The notes under the pieces: model-generated
Seen by the model: only the letters and a program-made list of their open reading frames with translations
The model's database searches: none
What the model was told of the DNA's origin: nothing
Shown: positions 39,101 through 48,082 of the stretch, piece after piece
How positions within the stretch are numbered: position 1 is the first letter of the stretch
Layout of the letters: each line of letters begins with the position of its first letter
Position numbers and translations under genes: made by a program
Source: Microcaldota archaeon
Lineage (GTDB): Archaea; Micrarchaeota; Micrarchaeia; Micrarchaeales; Micrarchaeaceae
NCBI GenBank assembly: GCA_021817565.1
Contig: JAKAUP010000007.1
Coordinates: 62,001-126,000 of the forward strand
Length of the DNA: 64,000 bases
Direction of reading: 5' to 3'

Positions 39101-39889
39101 TTACACCCTCACATAAGGGAGCCCTATCTTTTCAAGCTCTTCTATCGCCCCATTCCTTTCGGGGCTTTTTAGGCTCTTCCACTCTATAAAAGCAACTGAA
39201 GGCTGAACGTCGGATTTGGATGCCGCTTCATGAATCATCTCCAGCCTGGGTACATTGTACTTCGACATCATGTGCGAAAACGCCACATTCTGTTCTATCG
39301 CCAATCCGGTAAATTTGGTAGGATAGTGCCCCCCGCCAATCCCTAGGGCGACCTGTTTTGGTTGAATCCGCACATCGAACATATCAAAAGCCGCACGCGC
39401 CAGAGCCCCACACATCCTATCTATCAAATTCTCATCCACAGTCCCTCCAACTTCCATAAAGAACGAAGGTGTCCTTATTGTGGGCCCATGGTGTGTTGCC
39501 TCATAAGTCACATCAACCCCCGCAAGCCTGTTCTTATTAAGCATATGGAGCGCAGTGAGCATTCTTCCCGGAGAGGCGAAGCCCAGCTCATGAGGTCTCC
39601 CGCCTATACTGTTGTCTCCAGACCAGTTTCCTTCAGGATGCACAGTCATGGCAGGAACATTTGCGGTGCTGTAATGCGAGTAAAGGAATACAAAACAATC
39701 TGTTTTTGTGGCAGAATCCAGAAAGTCGGCATCCATTGAGGGAACATTTATCTCAGCAAGTTCCTTTTCTCCGGATTTGAAAATGCGCAAACCATTCACC
39801 TCGTCAAAATAGGCGAACCCGAATTGTTCCTTCAAAATATCCGCGATGCGCATCGAGGTCTTATTCGCTTTGGAATAAACAAGAATCAT
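39101..39889 (-). CDS. dtdA: D-aminoacyl-tRNA deacylase (archaeal DtdA)
   Basis: FLYSHYSTANVPAMTVHPEGNWSGDNSIGGRPHELGFASP; DVTYEATHHGPTIRTPSFFMEVGG; ALGIGGGHYPTKFT. Confidence 0.9.
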   Translation of the reverse strand: MILVYSKANKTSMRIADILKEQFGFAYFDEVNGLRIFKSGEKELAEINVPSMDADFLDSATKTDCFVFLYSHYSTANVPAMTVHPEGNWSGDNSIGGRPHELGFASPGRMLTALHMLNKNRLAGVDVTYEATHHGPTIRTPSFFMEVGGTVDENLIDRMCGALARAAFDMFDVRIQPKQVALGIGGGHYPTKFTGLAIEQNVAFSHMMSKYNVPRLEMIHEAASKSDVQPSVAFIEWKSLKSPERNGAIEELEKIGLPYVRV

Positions 39890-39922
39890 CGTGACACCCT
39901 CTTCTAATTAAAGGTTATGTAC

Positions 39923-40018
39923 TTACCACGCGTTTGCGGGCCTGTCAGCATCGTCTTTCGCCATCTGCCTTTTGAGGTCAGAGTATATCCTTAACTTGTA
40001 GGCACGCATTGCTTCCAT
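39923..40018 (-). CDS. 31-aa ORF, possible TnpB N-terminal remnant
   Basis: MEAMRAYKLRIYSDLKRQMAKDDADRPANAW; (R)AYKLRIY resembles IS605 OrfB/TnpB N-termini. Weak. Confidence 0.2.
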   Translation of the reverse strand: MEAMRAYKLRIYSDLKRQMAKDDADRPANAW

Positions 40019-40065
40019 ATTTCATGTTTTGTTTTGCATTATTATATACCCTTTTGCATGCCTCT

Positions 40066-40160
40066 ATTCCTATCTGAAGGATAGGGGAATGAGGGCGTGA
40101 TGGATTTTTATCAACCTGCGCGGCCTTGCTCTTTTAGTCACTCTGGGAGCAAAGCCCTAT
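40066..40160 (+). ncRNA. Candidate structured RNA upstream of thyA
   Basis: Hairpins ATTCCTATC-TGAAG-GATAGGGGAAT (40066-40090) and GGCCTTGCTC (40122-40131)/GAGCAAAGCC (40147-40156); TATA-like ttatatacc at ~40042 about 25 nt upstream of first hairpin. Confidence 0.4.
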
Positions 40161-40191
40161 GAAAAAACCGTTAAATATAATTTTGTAATCT

Positions 40192-40205
40192 TTCTTTATA
40201 AAGAA
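40192..40205. promoter_or_regulatory. Perfect 14-nt palindrome TTCTTTATAAAGAA in thyA promoter region
   Basis: Direct reading; flanked by TATA-like taaatataa (40172) and taatatatat (~40207). Confidence 0.4.
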
Positions 40206-40251
40206 GTAATATATATCTCAAGATTCTAACCGCTTTAAAGTTTTAGGGGGT

Positions 40252-41217
40252 TTGATGGTAAACGCATTTAGGAAAGAGGGTGTAGCCGCCTCCACGAACA
40301 AGGCCTTGCTGAGGAAAGAATTGAATGCGGACGAAGCGTATCTTGGAATCGTGAACAGGGTACTGAAAGAGGGTGAATGGAAGGAGAACAGGACAGGCAT
40401 GCGTGCGCTTGCCATAGTGGGTGCGACATTCGAACATGACATGGAGAACGGGTTCCCCATGCTTACTACGAAGAAGATGGGGCTGCAGAGTGTGGCCGCT
40501 GAGCTCGAATTCTTCATAAAGGGCATAACCGATAAGAAATGGTTGCAGGACCGCAAATGCACTATATGGGACGAATGGGCCAATCCGAAAAAATCGCCAT
40601 ATGGACATGACGATGAATCTAAGGCGCGCATGAGGGCGGAGCGCGATCTCGGGCCTATATACGGCTGGCAGTGGAGGCACTTTGGCGCCACGTACGAAAA
40701 CTATGACACAGATTACACTGGCAAAGGCTTTGATCAGTTGGCTGTCGCAATAGAGACGCTCAAGAAGGCCCCAAACGACAGAAGGCAAGTGGTGTCAGCC
40801 TGGAATCCAACGCAGCTGGGGCAGATGGCTCTCCCGCCATGCCATTTGGGATTCCACATAACAATAATAGACAACAGACTCAATTTGACGTGGAACCAGA
40901 GATCTGTGGACACGATGCTGGGCCTGCCATACAACATAGCCAGCTATGCGTTGCTCCTTCATCTTCTCACTAAGGAGATAGGCAAGGAAGTGGAAGGCCT
41001 AAAGGAGGGGAAGCTTGTGGGGTTCCTCAGCGACGTCCACATATATGAGAATCATATGGAAGGAGTCATGGAACAGATATCTAGGAACCCGAGAAAATAT
41101 CCAGTTCCAAAGATTCGGACCGACGAATTCGGGAGCATATTCGAATGGAAATACACAGACACTAAAAAAGAGGCGTATGAAAGCTATCCAAAGATAAATT
41201 TCCCGATAGCGGTGTGA
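40252..41217 (+). CDS. thyA: Thymidylate synthase (ThyA type)
   Basis: ENRTGMRALAIVGATFEHDMENGFPMLTTKKM; DLGPIYGWQWRHFGA; NDRRQVVSAWNP; ALPPCHLGFHI; RSVDTMLGLPYNIASYA. Confidence 0.96.
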   Translation: MMVNAFRKEGVAASTNKALLRKELNADEAYLGIVNRVLKEGEWKENRTGMRALAIVGATFEHDMENGFPMLTTKKMGLQSVAAELEFFIKGITDKKWLQDRKCTIWDEWANPKKSPYGHDDESKARMRAERDLGPIYGWQWRHFGATYENYDTDYTGKGFDQLAVAIETLKKAPNDRRQVVSAWNPTQLGQMALPPCHLGFHITIIDNRLNLTWNQRSVDTMLGLPYNIASYALLLHLLTKEIGKEVEGLKEGKLVGFLSDVHIYENHMEGVMEQISRNPRKYPVPKIRTDEFGSIFEWKYTDTKKEAYESYPKINFPIAV

Positions 41218-41699
41218 GAATGCCAATAAACATAATAGTCGCTATGACGCGTGATGGCGTCATAGGCGATAAAGGTACTATCCCGTGGCACATACGCGAG
41301 GAGTCGGAGCACTTCAAGGCGCTGACAACTGGAAATGCAGTTATAATGGGCAAAAACACATGGCTTTCTATACCGGAGGAATTCCGGCCTCTTCCAAGCA
41401 GGATGAACATAATCGTAAGCTCATCATTGGACAGACACAATGGCGCGATTGTCTGCAAAAACATCGAAGAGGCAGTAGAGAGGGCCGAAAACTACGGGAA
41501 GGGCGAAACCTTTTGCATTGGTGGTGCCAAGCTTTACGAGGCGATGCTGCCTTTTACGGAGATACTGCACATATCATGGATAAAAGGCGATTATATCGGA
41601 AACGTCCGCTTCCCATACGTCGATTTCTCAAAATGGGAGATGAAAGGAATGAAGGAACATAATGAATTTAAGTATGGGCAATACATTAGGAAAGGCTGA
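41214..41699 (+). CDS. folA: Dihydrofolate reductase
   Basis: INIIVAMTRDGVIGDKGTIPWHIREESEHFKALTTGNAVIMGKNTWLSIP; CIGGAKLYEAML. Confidence 0.93.
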   Translation: MRMPINIIVAMTRDGVIGDKGTIPWHIREESEHFKALTTGNAVIMGKNTWLSIPEEFRPLPSRMNIIVSSSLDRHNGAIVCKNIEEAVERAENYGKGETFCIGGAKLYEAMLPFTEILHISWIKGDYIGNVRFPYVDFSKWEMKGMKEHNEFKYGQYIRKG

Positions 41700-41706
41700 G
41701 AGGTCT

Positions 41707-41940
41707 TCAAGGACCAATCGTATACAGTCTGTTGCTATTCACGTGCCGAATTCTGTCCATGAACCAGGATATCATCTTACTCGCTTCAGCTCGAAGAAAC
41801 GAATCTATCTCGCTCTCAAAAAGCCTCGTTAAGTTATGTTACTTTCTGATTAGAAGATCCTCTGTCGCACATGCTGCTCACCCATCTCATTCAGATGGTC
41901 TAAGAACTGATTGCAGTAGGCTGTCAAATCGCATATACAC
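41707..41940 (-). pseudogene. Probable frameshifted remnant of a protein-coding gene, family unknown
   Basis: Reverse-strand reading gives protein-like fragments in two frames: TAYCNQFLDHLNEMGEQHVRQRIF* and LTRLFESEIDSFLRAEASKMISWFMDRIRHVNSNRLYTIGP*. Confidence 0.35.
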
Positions 41941-42025
41941 TGGCGCACGAACTTTTGTCACTTTTGGGGCAATTCATTCCGCACAAAAGAATTAATATTA
42001 TAACTCATAAACCCATAACGATAGG

Positions 42026-42382
42026 ATGGCGCTTTACGACTATATGGCTGCGGTTTTTTTTGCCGCATTCGGATTATTTATCGGAAGCATGTTTATCCTA
42101 ACCTCAAAGCTGATAAGTAAGAGGGCAACCACAAATCCAATAAAAGCAGCACCATACGAGAGTGGAGAGCGCAGCGTGGGCCGGTCAAGGGACGTAGATA
42201 CAGAATATATGCCATTTTTTATGATCTTTCTTCCGTTCGAGCTCATAAGCGTTCTAATCCTATTGTGGGGCGCAACTGCGACGGCTGTGCCTTACGCGTC
42301 CAGCATAGAGATGCTCGGCTTGGTATCTGTATCAACCGTACTAGCGGTTTTTGGCTATAAGTTAACATCAAATAGAGGTTGA
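42026..42382 (+). CDS. nuoA: NADH-quinone oxidoreductase subunit A
   Basis: Three-TM; PYESGERSVGRSRDVDTEYMPFFMIFLPFEL resembles NuoA loop; followed by nuoB-C-D. Confidence 0.85.
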   Translation: MALYDYMAAVFFAAFGLFIGSMFILTSKLISKRATTNPIKAAPYESGERSVGRSRDVDTEYMPFFMIFLPFELISVLILLWGATATAVPYASSIEMLGLVSVSTVLAVFGYKLTSNRG

Positions 42383-42386
42383 AAAT

Positions 42387-43004
42387 ATGGTTGACGCCAC
42401 GCCTTACACAGAGGAGCAGTTCAAGAACGCGGAGGAGGAGATGAGCTACCTCACGCAAAAATCGCTCGAGAAATCAAACCTTAACGGAAACCTGATGTTT
42501 GCAAGGACAGCTGACATAGCAAAACTTGTATCAAAGCCGATCAAGGACTGGGCAAGGTCAAACTCACTATGGCCCATGCAGTTCGGTCTTGCCTGCTGCG
42601 CAATAGAACTCATGGCGTTCGGGTCGCCCAGAATAGACGCGGAAAGGAAAAGCTACCTTCTTTTTAGGGCAACTCCTAGGCAATGCGATGTGATGGTGGT
42701 TGCGGGGTGGGTCACAAAGTCAATGGCGCCAAGGGTAAAAAGACTCTACGAACAGATGTCTGAACCAAGGTATGTGGTAGCATTCGGCGAATGCGCAACT
42801 TCCGGCGGCCCGTGGTACGAAAGCTACAACATAATGCAGGGCATAGACCAGATACTCCCAGTCGACGTCTACGCGGTGGGGTGCCCGCCACGCCCGGAAA
42901 ACCTGTTCGCAGCACTTATGAAACTTCAAGAAAAGATAAAAGGTAATATAAATGGATACCCAGAGAGAAGCATTAGCGAAAACATTAAGCGAGATGAGAT
43001 CTAG
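42387..43004 (+). CDS. nuoB: NADH-quinone oxidoreductase subunit B
   Basis: SLWPMQFGLACCAIELMAFGSPRIDAER; RQCDVMVVAGWVTKSMAP; GECATSGGPW; VYAVGCPPRPENL. Confidence 0.96.
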   Translation: MVDATPYTEEQFKNAEEEMSYLTQKSLEKSNLNGNLMFARTADIAKLVSKPIKDWARSNSLWPMQFGLACCAIELMAFGSPRIDAERKSYLLFRATPRQCDVMVVAGWVTKSMAPRVKRLYEQMSEPRYVVAFGECATSGGPWYESYNIMQGIDQILPVDVYAVGCPPRPENLFAALMKLQEKIKGNINGYPERSISENIKRDEI

Positions 43005-43320
43005 CGGATTCGAATATCTAAAATTCATCACGGCGGTCGATTATCCGGAGCAGATAAAGGTAATATACATGCTCGCAAACCTCAAGGCTAACAAATCCGA
43101 GCAAATAGAGGTTGTACTCGAAAAGAAGGATGGGCTATGGATAGATACATGCACAAAGATATTTCCTGCGGCTGACTGGTACGAGCGGGAGCTTTCTGAG
43201 ATGTTCGGTATAGAAATAAAAGGCAGAAACGCAAAAAGGCTGCTTCTCGAAAACTGGAATGGCGCAGTATACCCGCTAAGAAAGGAGTTCCAATGGGGGA
43301 AGGAATATAAGAAGGTGTGA
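42952..43320 (+). CDS. nuoC: NADH-quinone oxidoreductase subunit C
   Basis: FPAADWYERELSEMFGIEIKGRNAKRLLLENWNGAVYPLRKEF. Confidence 0.92.
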   Translation: MDTQREALAKTLSEMRSSGFEYLKFITAVDYPEQIKVIYMLANLKANKSEQIEVVLEKKDGLWIDTCTKIFPAADWYERELSEMFGIEIKGRNAKRLLLENWNGAVYPLRKEFQWGKEYKKV

Positions 43321-44417
43321 AAATGCCGCTTACACGCATAAATGTCGGTCCAATACACCCAAGCACTCACGGAGTATTGCGTTTTATAGTAGACCTTGAC
43401 GGCGACACAATAGAGCACATAGAAACGCATGTAGGCTTCCTCCACCGGGGCGTAGAAAAGCTGTGCGAAAGTAGGATGTATATGCAAATTCCGTCATACA
43501 CGGAAAAACTGGACTATCTCGCACCCCTATCGTGGGACGACCTATATGTCAACACCGTAGAAAAGGTGCTTGGGCTCGAAGTCAAAGAGACAGCAAAATA
43601 TGCAAGGATGGTTCTGCTAGAGTTCCAAAGGATTGCAAGCCATTTGGTATTCATCGGAACGTTGTGCAACGATATGGGCCAGATGTTTACCTTGTTCATG
43701 TGGACATTCAGGGAGCGGGACATGGTATTAAAGTTCTTGGAGGACGTTTCAGGAGGAAGGATGTTCTATGTAAACATCAGGCTCACGGGCCTGAACAGGA
43801 ATCTTCCGGCAGATTTCAAGGAGCGCGCGCACGCGCTTGCAGACATTCTGGAAACAAAAATCCAGAGTTACAGGGATATGACAGAAGGGAACCCGATCTT
43901 CATGGAAAGAACAAAGGGAGTGGGAAGGATAAGCCAAAAGGATGCGATAGCACACGGAATATCCGGACACGCTCTAAGGGCAACAGGGATAGCATACGAC
44001 ATTAGAAAGGCCAATCCCTACTATGAGTATTCAAAAATGAAATTCAGGGTATGTACAGAAACAGGGGGAGACGCATATTCGAGGTACAAGGTGAGGTATA
44101 ACGAGATATTCGAAAGCATAAAGATAATACGTCAGGCGCTTGACGCGATGCCAGATGGTGACGTGCTGGGAATGCCCATAAAGCTTATATCGCCGCAAGC
44201 CAAGCCTGACATAATAGTTAATAACGCTGAGCTTCCAAAGGGAGAAGGGATAATATACCTTGTCCCAGACAAGCAACGTCCTTACCGTATATATCTCAGA
44301 TCAGGGACATACACAAATACGGCAATCCTTGAGCATATGTGCAAGGGGATAAAATATGCAGACCTCTTTACTATATTGGGCAGCATGGATCTTGTCGCAG
44401 GGGATATAGATAAGTGA
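43317..44417 (+). CDS. nuoD: NADH-quinone oxidoreductase subunit D
   Basis: NVGPIHPSTHGVLRFIVDLDGDTIEHIETHVGFLHRGVEKL; LGSMDLVAGDIDK C-terminus. Confidence 0.96.
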   Translation: MKMPLTRINVGPIHPSTHGVLRFIVDLDGDTIEHIETHVGFLHRGVEKLCESRMYMQIPSYTEKLDYLAPLSWDDLYVNTVEKVLGLEVKETAKYARMVLLEFQRIASHLVFIGTLCNDMGQMFTLFMWTFRERDMVLKFLEDVSGGRMFYVNIRLTGLNRNLPADFKERAHALADILETKIQSYRDMTEGNPIFMERTKGVGRISQKDAIAHGISGHALRATGIAYDIRKANPYYEYSKMKFRVCTETGGDAYSRYKVRYNEIFESIKIIRQALDAMPDGDVLGMPIKLISPQAKPDIIVNNAELPKGEGIIYLVPDKQRPYRIYLRSGTYTNTAILEHMCKGIKYADLFTILGSMDLVAGDIDK

Positions 44418-44421
44418 TATT

Positions 44422-44769
44422 ATGGAAAACAATCAAAAGAAGAACATAGAAGAGAAGACGATGGATTACCAGAGGATAAACGAACAACTTGAATCCCTCT
44501 CGTCCCAGAAGGACAGGTTTTCGATGCAGAAGGCAGAGTACAAAAACGCCGAAACGGAGATAACAAACGCAAAAGGGAAGATATATTCGGCGGTGGGCTC
44601 TGTAATCGTGGAAGTATCAAAGGAAGATGCATCAAAGACAATCAAGGAAAAGATAGAGATGGTAGATCTGCGCCTAAGCGTGATAACCAAACAGATCGCA
44701 GAGCTATCAGAAAAGGAGAAGAAGGCAAGGGCCGAACTCGAAAACATGCTGAAGCCGGCCCCAAGCTAA
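44422..44769 (+). CDS. pfdB: Prefoldin beta subunit
   Basis: Coiled coils with central IYSAVGSVIVEVSKEDASKTIKEKIEMVDLRL. Confidence 0.75.
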   Translation: MENNQKKNIEEKTMDYQRINEQLESLSSQKDRFSMQKAEYKNAETEITNAKGKIYSAVGSVIVEVSKEDASKTIKEKIEMVDLRLSVITKQIAELSEKEKKARAELENMLKPAPS

Positions 44770-44781
44770 ATTGGTAATCTG

Positions 44782-45765
44782 ATGGGGATAGGAATAGGAG
44801 AGCTGAAAAGCATGCTCGAACGGTACAGAAAATCAAATGTCTCCATAGCATCGCATTCAATAGGCGATGCAGACTTCATAGGTTCTGCGATTGCGCTTGC
44901 CGAGTATATCCCAAACTCGAAAATCATAGTACAAGACAAGATATCCGCAAACGTTGAGCGGATACTTAAACAGAACGGCATATTACTCAAGACAGATAGT
45001 TCGCTTGGCAATCCAGATTTGATCATACTTCTCGACGTAAACAACTTCCAGAACTGTGGCACATTGCAAACAGAGTTATCAAAAACAAAAAAGAGCATAC
45101 TCATCATAGACCACCACCATCCTAAAGCCGAGGAAAGGGAAAACGTAATAACGTTCGACCAGGAGGAATACTCTTCTACCTGCAACATAGTATACAGCGT
45201 CCTCAAAGAGCTGGGATTCAAGCTGACGCAAAAGTCGGCAGAGATGCTCCTAATCGGCATGGTGTCAGACTCCGCAGAACTGATCAATTCAACGCCAAAA
45301 ACATTCATGCACGTATCAGAGATACTCGATTATACGAAAACCGACTATGCGGACATAGTAGAAGAAATATCCTACAATCTTAACTCAAAGGAACGCGAAG
45401 AGATAATCTCAGATATATGCTCATCAAGCAAGGAAAACATATCTGGTATACTGATACTGTACGGAGAGTCAAAGCTGCCCGCGCACATATCCGCGGACTT
45501 TGCAGTAAAAGCAGGGGCAGACATAGCCCTATTTTACTCGTATTACAAAGAGGAAATATCAATATCTGCAAGGATGCGTCACTCCACCGAGAAGAAGCGC
45601 AAAATACACCTTGGCGAGATAATGGGCAAATGCGCGCATGCAATAAACGGCACGGGCGGAGGACACAGCTGTGCGGCAGGCGCATACGGCCCCAAAAAGG
45701 AAGGGTATAAAGATTTCGTAAAGGAGTTCAAGGAGATGGTTTCTGCAACTGCGGCGGTTTTATGA
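44782..45765 (+). CDS. DHH-family phosphoesterase
   Basis: SIGDADFIGSAIAL; LDVNN; ILIIDHHHPK (DHH); NGTGGGHSCAAGAYG (DHHA1-like). Confidence 0.88.
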   Translation: MGIGIGELKSMLERYRKSNVSIASHSIGDADFIGSAIALAEYIPNSKIIVQDKISANVERILKQNGILLKTDSSLGNPDLIILLDVNNFQNCGTLQTELSKTKKSILIIDHHHPKAEERENVITFDQEEYSSTCNIVYSVLKELGFKLTQKSAEMLLIGMVSDSAELINSTPKTFMHVSEILDYTKTDYADIVEEISYNLNSKEREEIISDICSSSKENISGILILYGESKLPAHISADFAVKAGADIALFYSYYKEEISISARMRHSTEKKRKIHLGEIMGKCAHAINGTGGGHSCAAGAYGPKKEGYKDFVKEFKEMVSATAAVL

Positions 45766-46991
45766 AGATAGGGATAGTATCTGACATGCACCTTGGATAC
45801 GAAAGGTTCAGGGAGGATGCATACACTCAGGCAAAACGTGCGCTAGACCTCGCATCTGCATCCTGCGATCTTATACTGATCCCTGGCGATGTGTTTGATA
45901 ACAGAACCCCTTCTCCGGAGGTTATAGCAGAAGGGATAAACATATTCAGGGAGTTGTCAAAAAGAGCATGGCAAGCAAAAGTTACCGATTACATATCCGA
46001 GAGAGAGACGCACACAAGCGTGCCGGTAGTGGCGATTTCGGGCACGCATGAGCGCACGGCAATCGGGAGGGACAATGCGCTACGACTTCTAGACTTGGCA
46101 GGCCTGCTTGTCGATACTAGCGAATCAACCACAATAATATCAAAGGGCGAGGAAAGGGTCGCAATCTATGGGATAGGGGGAGTCTCAGAGGAACTGTTCA
46201 AATCAAAGATAGGTGAGCTGGCGCCTAGGCCGGTAGAGGGTGCATTCAACATATTCATGTTCCATCAGTCAGTCTACGAACTGCTCCCATTTAACGAGGC
46301 TTTTGTAAGGACCGAAGAACTCCCAAAAGGATTCGACCTTTATATAGACGGGCATTTGCACACGAACACTGAGACCGAGGCGCATCGCAAGCCGTTCCTG
46401 ATACCCGGCAGCACTGTAATAACCCAGATGAAAGAAGGAGAGCAATCCAGCAAAGGCTTCATAATATTCGATACAAAGGAAAGGAAGCATACATTCGTTG
46501 AGATAAACTCGCGCGCCTTTGTATCAAAAGAGATAAATGTTTCCGGGAAAAGCAGCACGCAAATCAAAGAGAGGTGCGCAGAGACTATAGCGGAGATATT
46601 ACGCGATCAACACAATGCCATAATCAGGCTGAGGCTAAAGGGTGAGCTGAACCACGGAATATCGAACAGCGAGATAAGCATAAAAGGGCTAATTGGCAGA
46701 TACTCAAAGGAGGCTTTTATAGAAGTGGACACTTCAAAAATAACAAATGCCTCTGTGGAAGAAGGGATAAGGGAGGTAAGGGAAAACAAGATTCACGGTG
46801 AATCAATCAAGGAGCAAGGACTGGCTACACTTCAGCAGGCGCTTGAATCTCTCGGCTTTACCTTGGGGATACCCTCATCAGAACTGTTCGAGATGCTTGT
46901 AAGCACAGAACTCAAGAAAGAACGCCTCACAGAGCAGATACTGGAAAAGTTAGACGCTGCAGACGAGAAAGAGAATAAGGAAAAAGGCTAA
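45762..46991 (+). CDS. mre11: Mre11-like DNA repair exonuclease
   Basis: IGIVSDMHLGYERFREDA; LILIPGDVFDNRTPS; ISGTHERT; HQSVYELLP; YIDGHLHT metallophosphoesterase motifs. Confidence 0.82.
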   Translation: MKIGIVSDMHLGYERFREDAYTQAKRALDLASASCDLILIPGDVFDNRTPSPEVIAEGINIFRELSKRAWQAKVTDYISERETHTSVPVVAISGTHERTAIGRDNALRLLDLAGLLVDTSESTTIISKGEERVAIYGIGGVSEELFKSKIGELAPRPVEGAFNIFMFHQSVYELLPFNEAFVRTEELPKGFDLYIDGHLHTNTETEAHRKPFLIPGSTVITQMKEGEQSSKGFIIFDTKERKHTFVEINSRAFVSKEINVSGKSSTQIKERCAETIAEILRDQHNAIIRLRLKGELNHGISNSEISIKGLIGRYSKEAFIEVDTSKITNASVEEGIREVRENKIHGESIKEQGLATLQQALESLGFTLGIPSSELFEMLVSTELKKERLTEQILEKLDAADEKENKEKG

Positions 46992-47224
46992 TGGCTCCCC
47001 GATGCCGGTTCCAAGCCAATCGCTTTTTCCACTGCCTCCTTGTTTTTGGGATCAACTTTCTGCTCAAGAAACTCAAGATGGCGGGGGTTGCACCGTCGTT
47101 CCTTCTTTCTTGCGGCAGTAACTATCTTTACGAATCCGTCGCTTTCAACGCCAGTTATTACCGCCTTCTTGCCCGCGTCCCTTCCGTATTTCTTTATGCA
47201 AACTCTTCCTACTTCCAATAACAT
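46988..47224 (-). CDS. rpl14e: 50S ribosomal protein eL14
   Basis: LEVGRVCIKKYGRDAGKKAVITGVESDGFVKIVTAARKKERRCNPRHLEFL. Confidence 0.9.
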   Translation of the reverse strand: MLLEVGRVCIKKYGRDAGKKAVITGVESDGFVKIVTAARKKERRCNPRHLEFLEQKVDPKNKEAVEKAIGLEPASGSH

Positions 47225-47228
47225 ACAT

Positions 47229-47750
47229 TCACCTTCTCATTTTTTCTTTTAGTGCAGAGGATATCAGGCTTACCGAACCGTCAATACTTATCTTTCCGGT
47301 GTTTATCTGCAGGTCAAAATCATCATGATTGGTTATATCTACCACATAAAACTTTTTAAAATGCTCTATGGCTGTGCGATCTATCTCAAGCATGCGCGCC
47401 CTTGCATCATTCTCGTCCTCTATGTTCTCTCTTCTCATATACCTCTTAACCCTTACCTCATCCTGCGCGTACAGCCATATCCTGAGCGTCGCGTCTTTTA
47501 TGAGCCATGGGCTGAGCCATGTGCTTATCACACAGTCTTCTTTTGAGGCCATCTCGATAGTCTTCATATCGAAATTCTTTACAAACTCCTCGTCCGTCTC
47601 ATCGATAAAAGAGGTAAGCTTCTTGTTTTCACTGAGGTAATCCTTATACGAGTTTTTAACGTGCAGCAATCCCATGTCGGAAGCGACCCGTTCTGAGATG
47701 GTCGTCTTTCCCGAACCGGTCAATCCGCTTATACAAATCTTAACTACCAT
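47229..47750 (-). CDS. cmk: Cytidylate kinase
   Basis: ICISGLTGSGKTTISERVASDMGL; WLYAQDEVRVKRYMRRENI; neighbours eL14/eL34. Confidence 0.85.
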   Translation of the reverse strand: MVVKICISGLTGSGKTTISERVASDMGLLHVKNSYKDYLSENKKLTSFIDETDEEFVKNFDMKTIEMASKEDCVISTWLSPWLIKDATLRIWLYAQDEVRVKRYMRRENIEDENDARARMLEIDRTAIEHFKKFYVVDITNHDDFDLQINTGKISIDGSVSLISSALKEKMRR

Positions 47751-47755
47751 TTTTA

Positions 47756-48061
47756 TCAGTGCGCCACAAGCTGTAATACATAAGCCTTATATTTGGTGCC
47801 CAGGTCGTCAAGCTTGAGTTCTCCCTGTTCCACCCTGCTGCCGAACTTTATTACCTCCGCAGAGCACTTGCTGCACAATACTCCTCCGAACTGCCTGCTC
47901 GTCGTCCTTCTGCTCTTTCCGCCCTTGCTGCTTATCCCATTCAGTTCCGCAAGGCATATTGCGCAAACATGTGGCGCATTCCGCGCCCTCCTGTAATGCA
48001 CCACACTTCTTCCGCTCTTTGTCACTCTCTTTAGCTTCTTATAGCTTCTTGATCTGTGCAT
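47756..48061 (-). CDS. rpl34e: 50S ribosomal protein eL34
   Basis: MHRSRSYKKLKRVTKSGRSVVHYRRARNAPHVCAICLAELNGI; second CxxC VLCSKC. Confidence 0.93.
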   Translation of the reverse strand: MHRSRSYKKLKRVTKSGRSVVHYRRARNAPHVCAICLAELNGISSKGGKSRRTTSRQFGGVLCSKCSAEVIKFGSRVEQGELKLDDLGTKYKAYVLQLVAH

Positions 48062-48082
48062 CGGTTTCGTCAAACTAAACAC

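Noticed and set aside
41732-41995. 87-aa plus-strand ORF between folA and nuoA
   Set aside because: The minus strand gives more protein-like fragments; plus-strand translation has no recognisable features.
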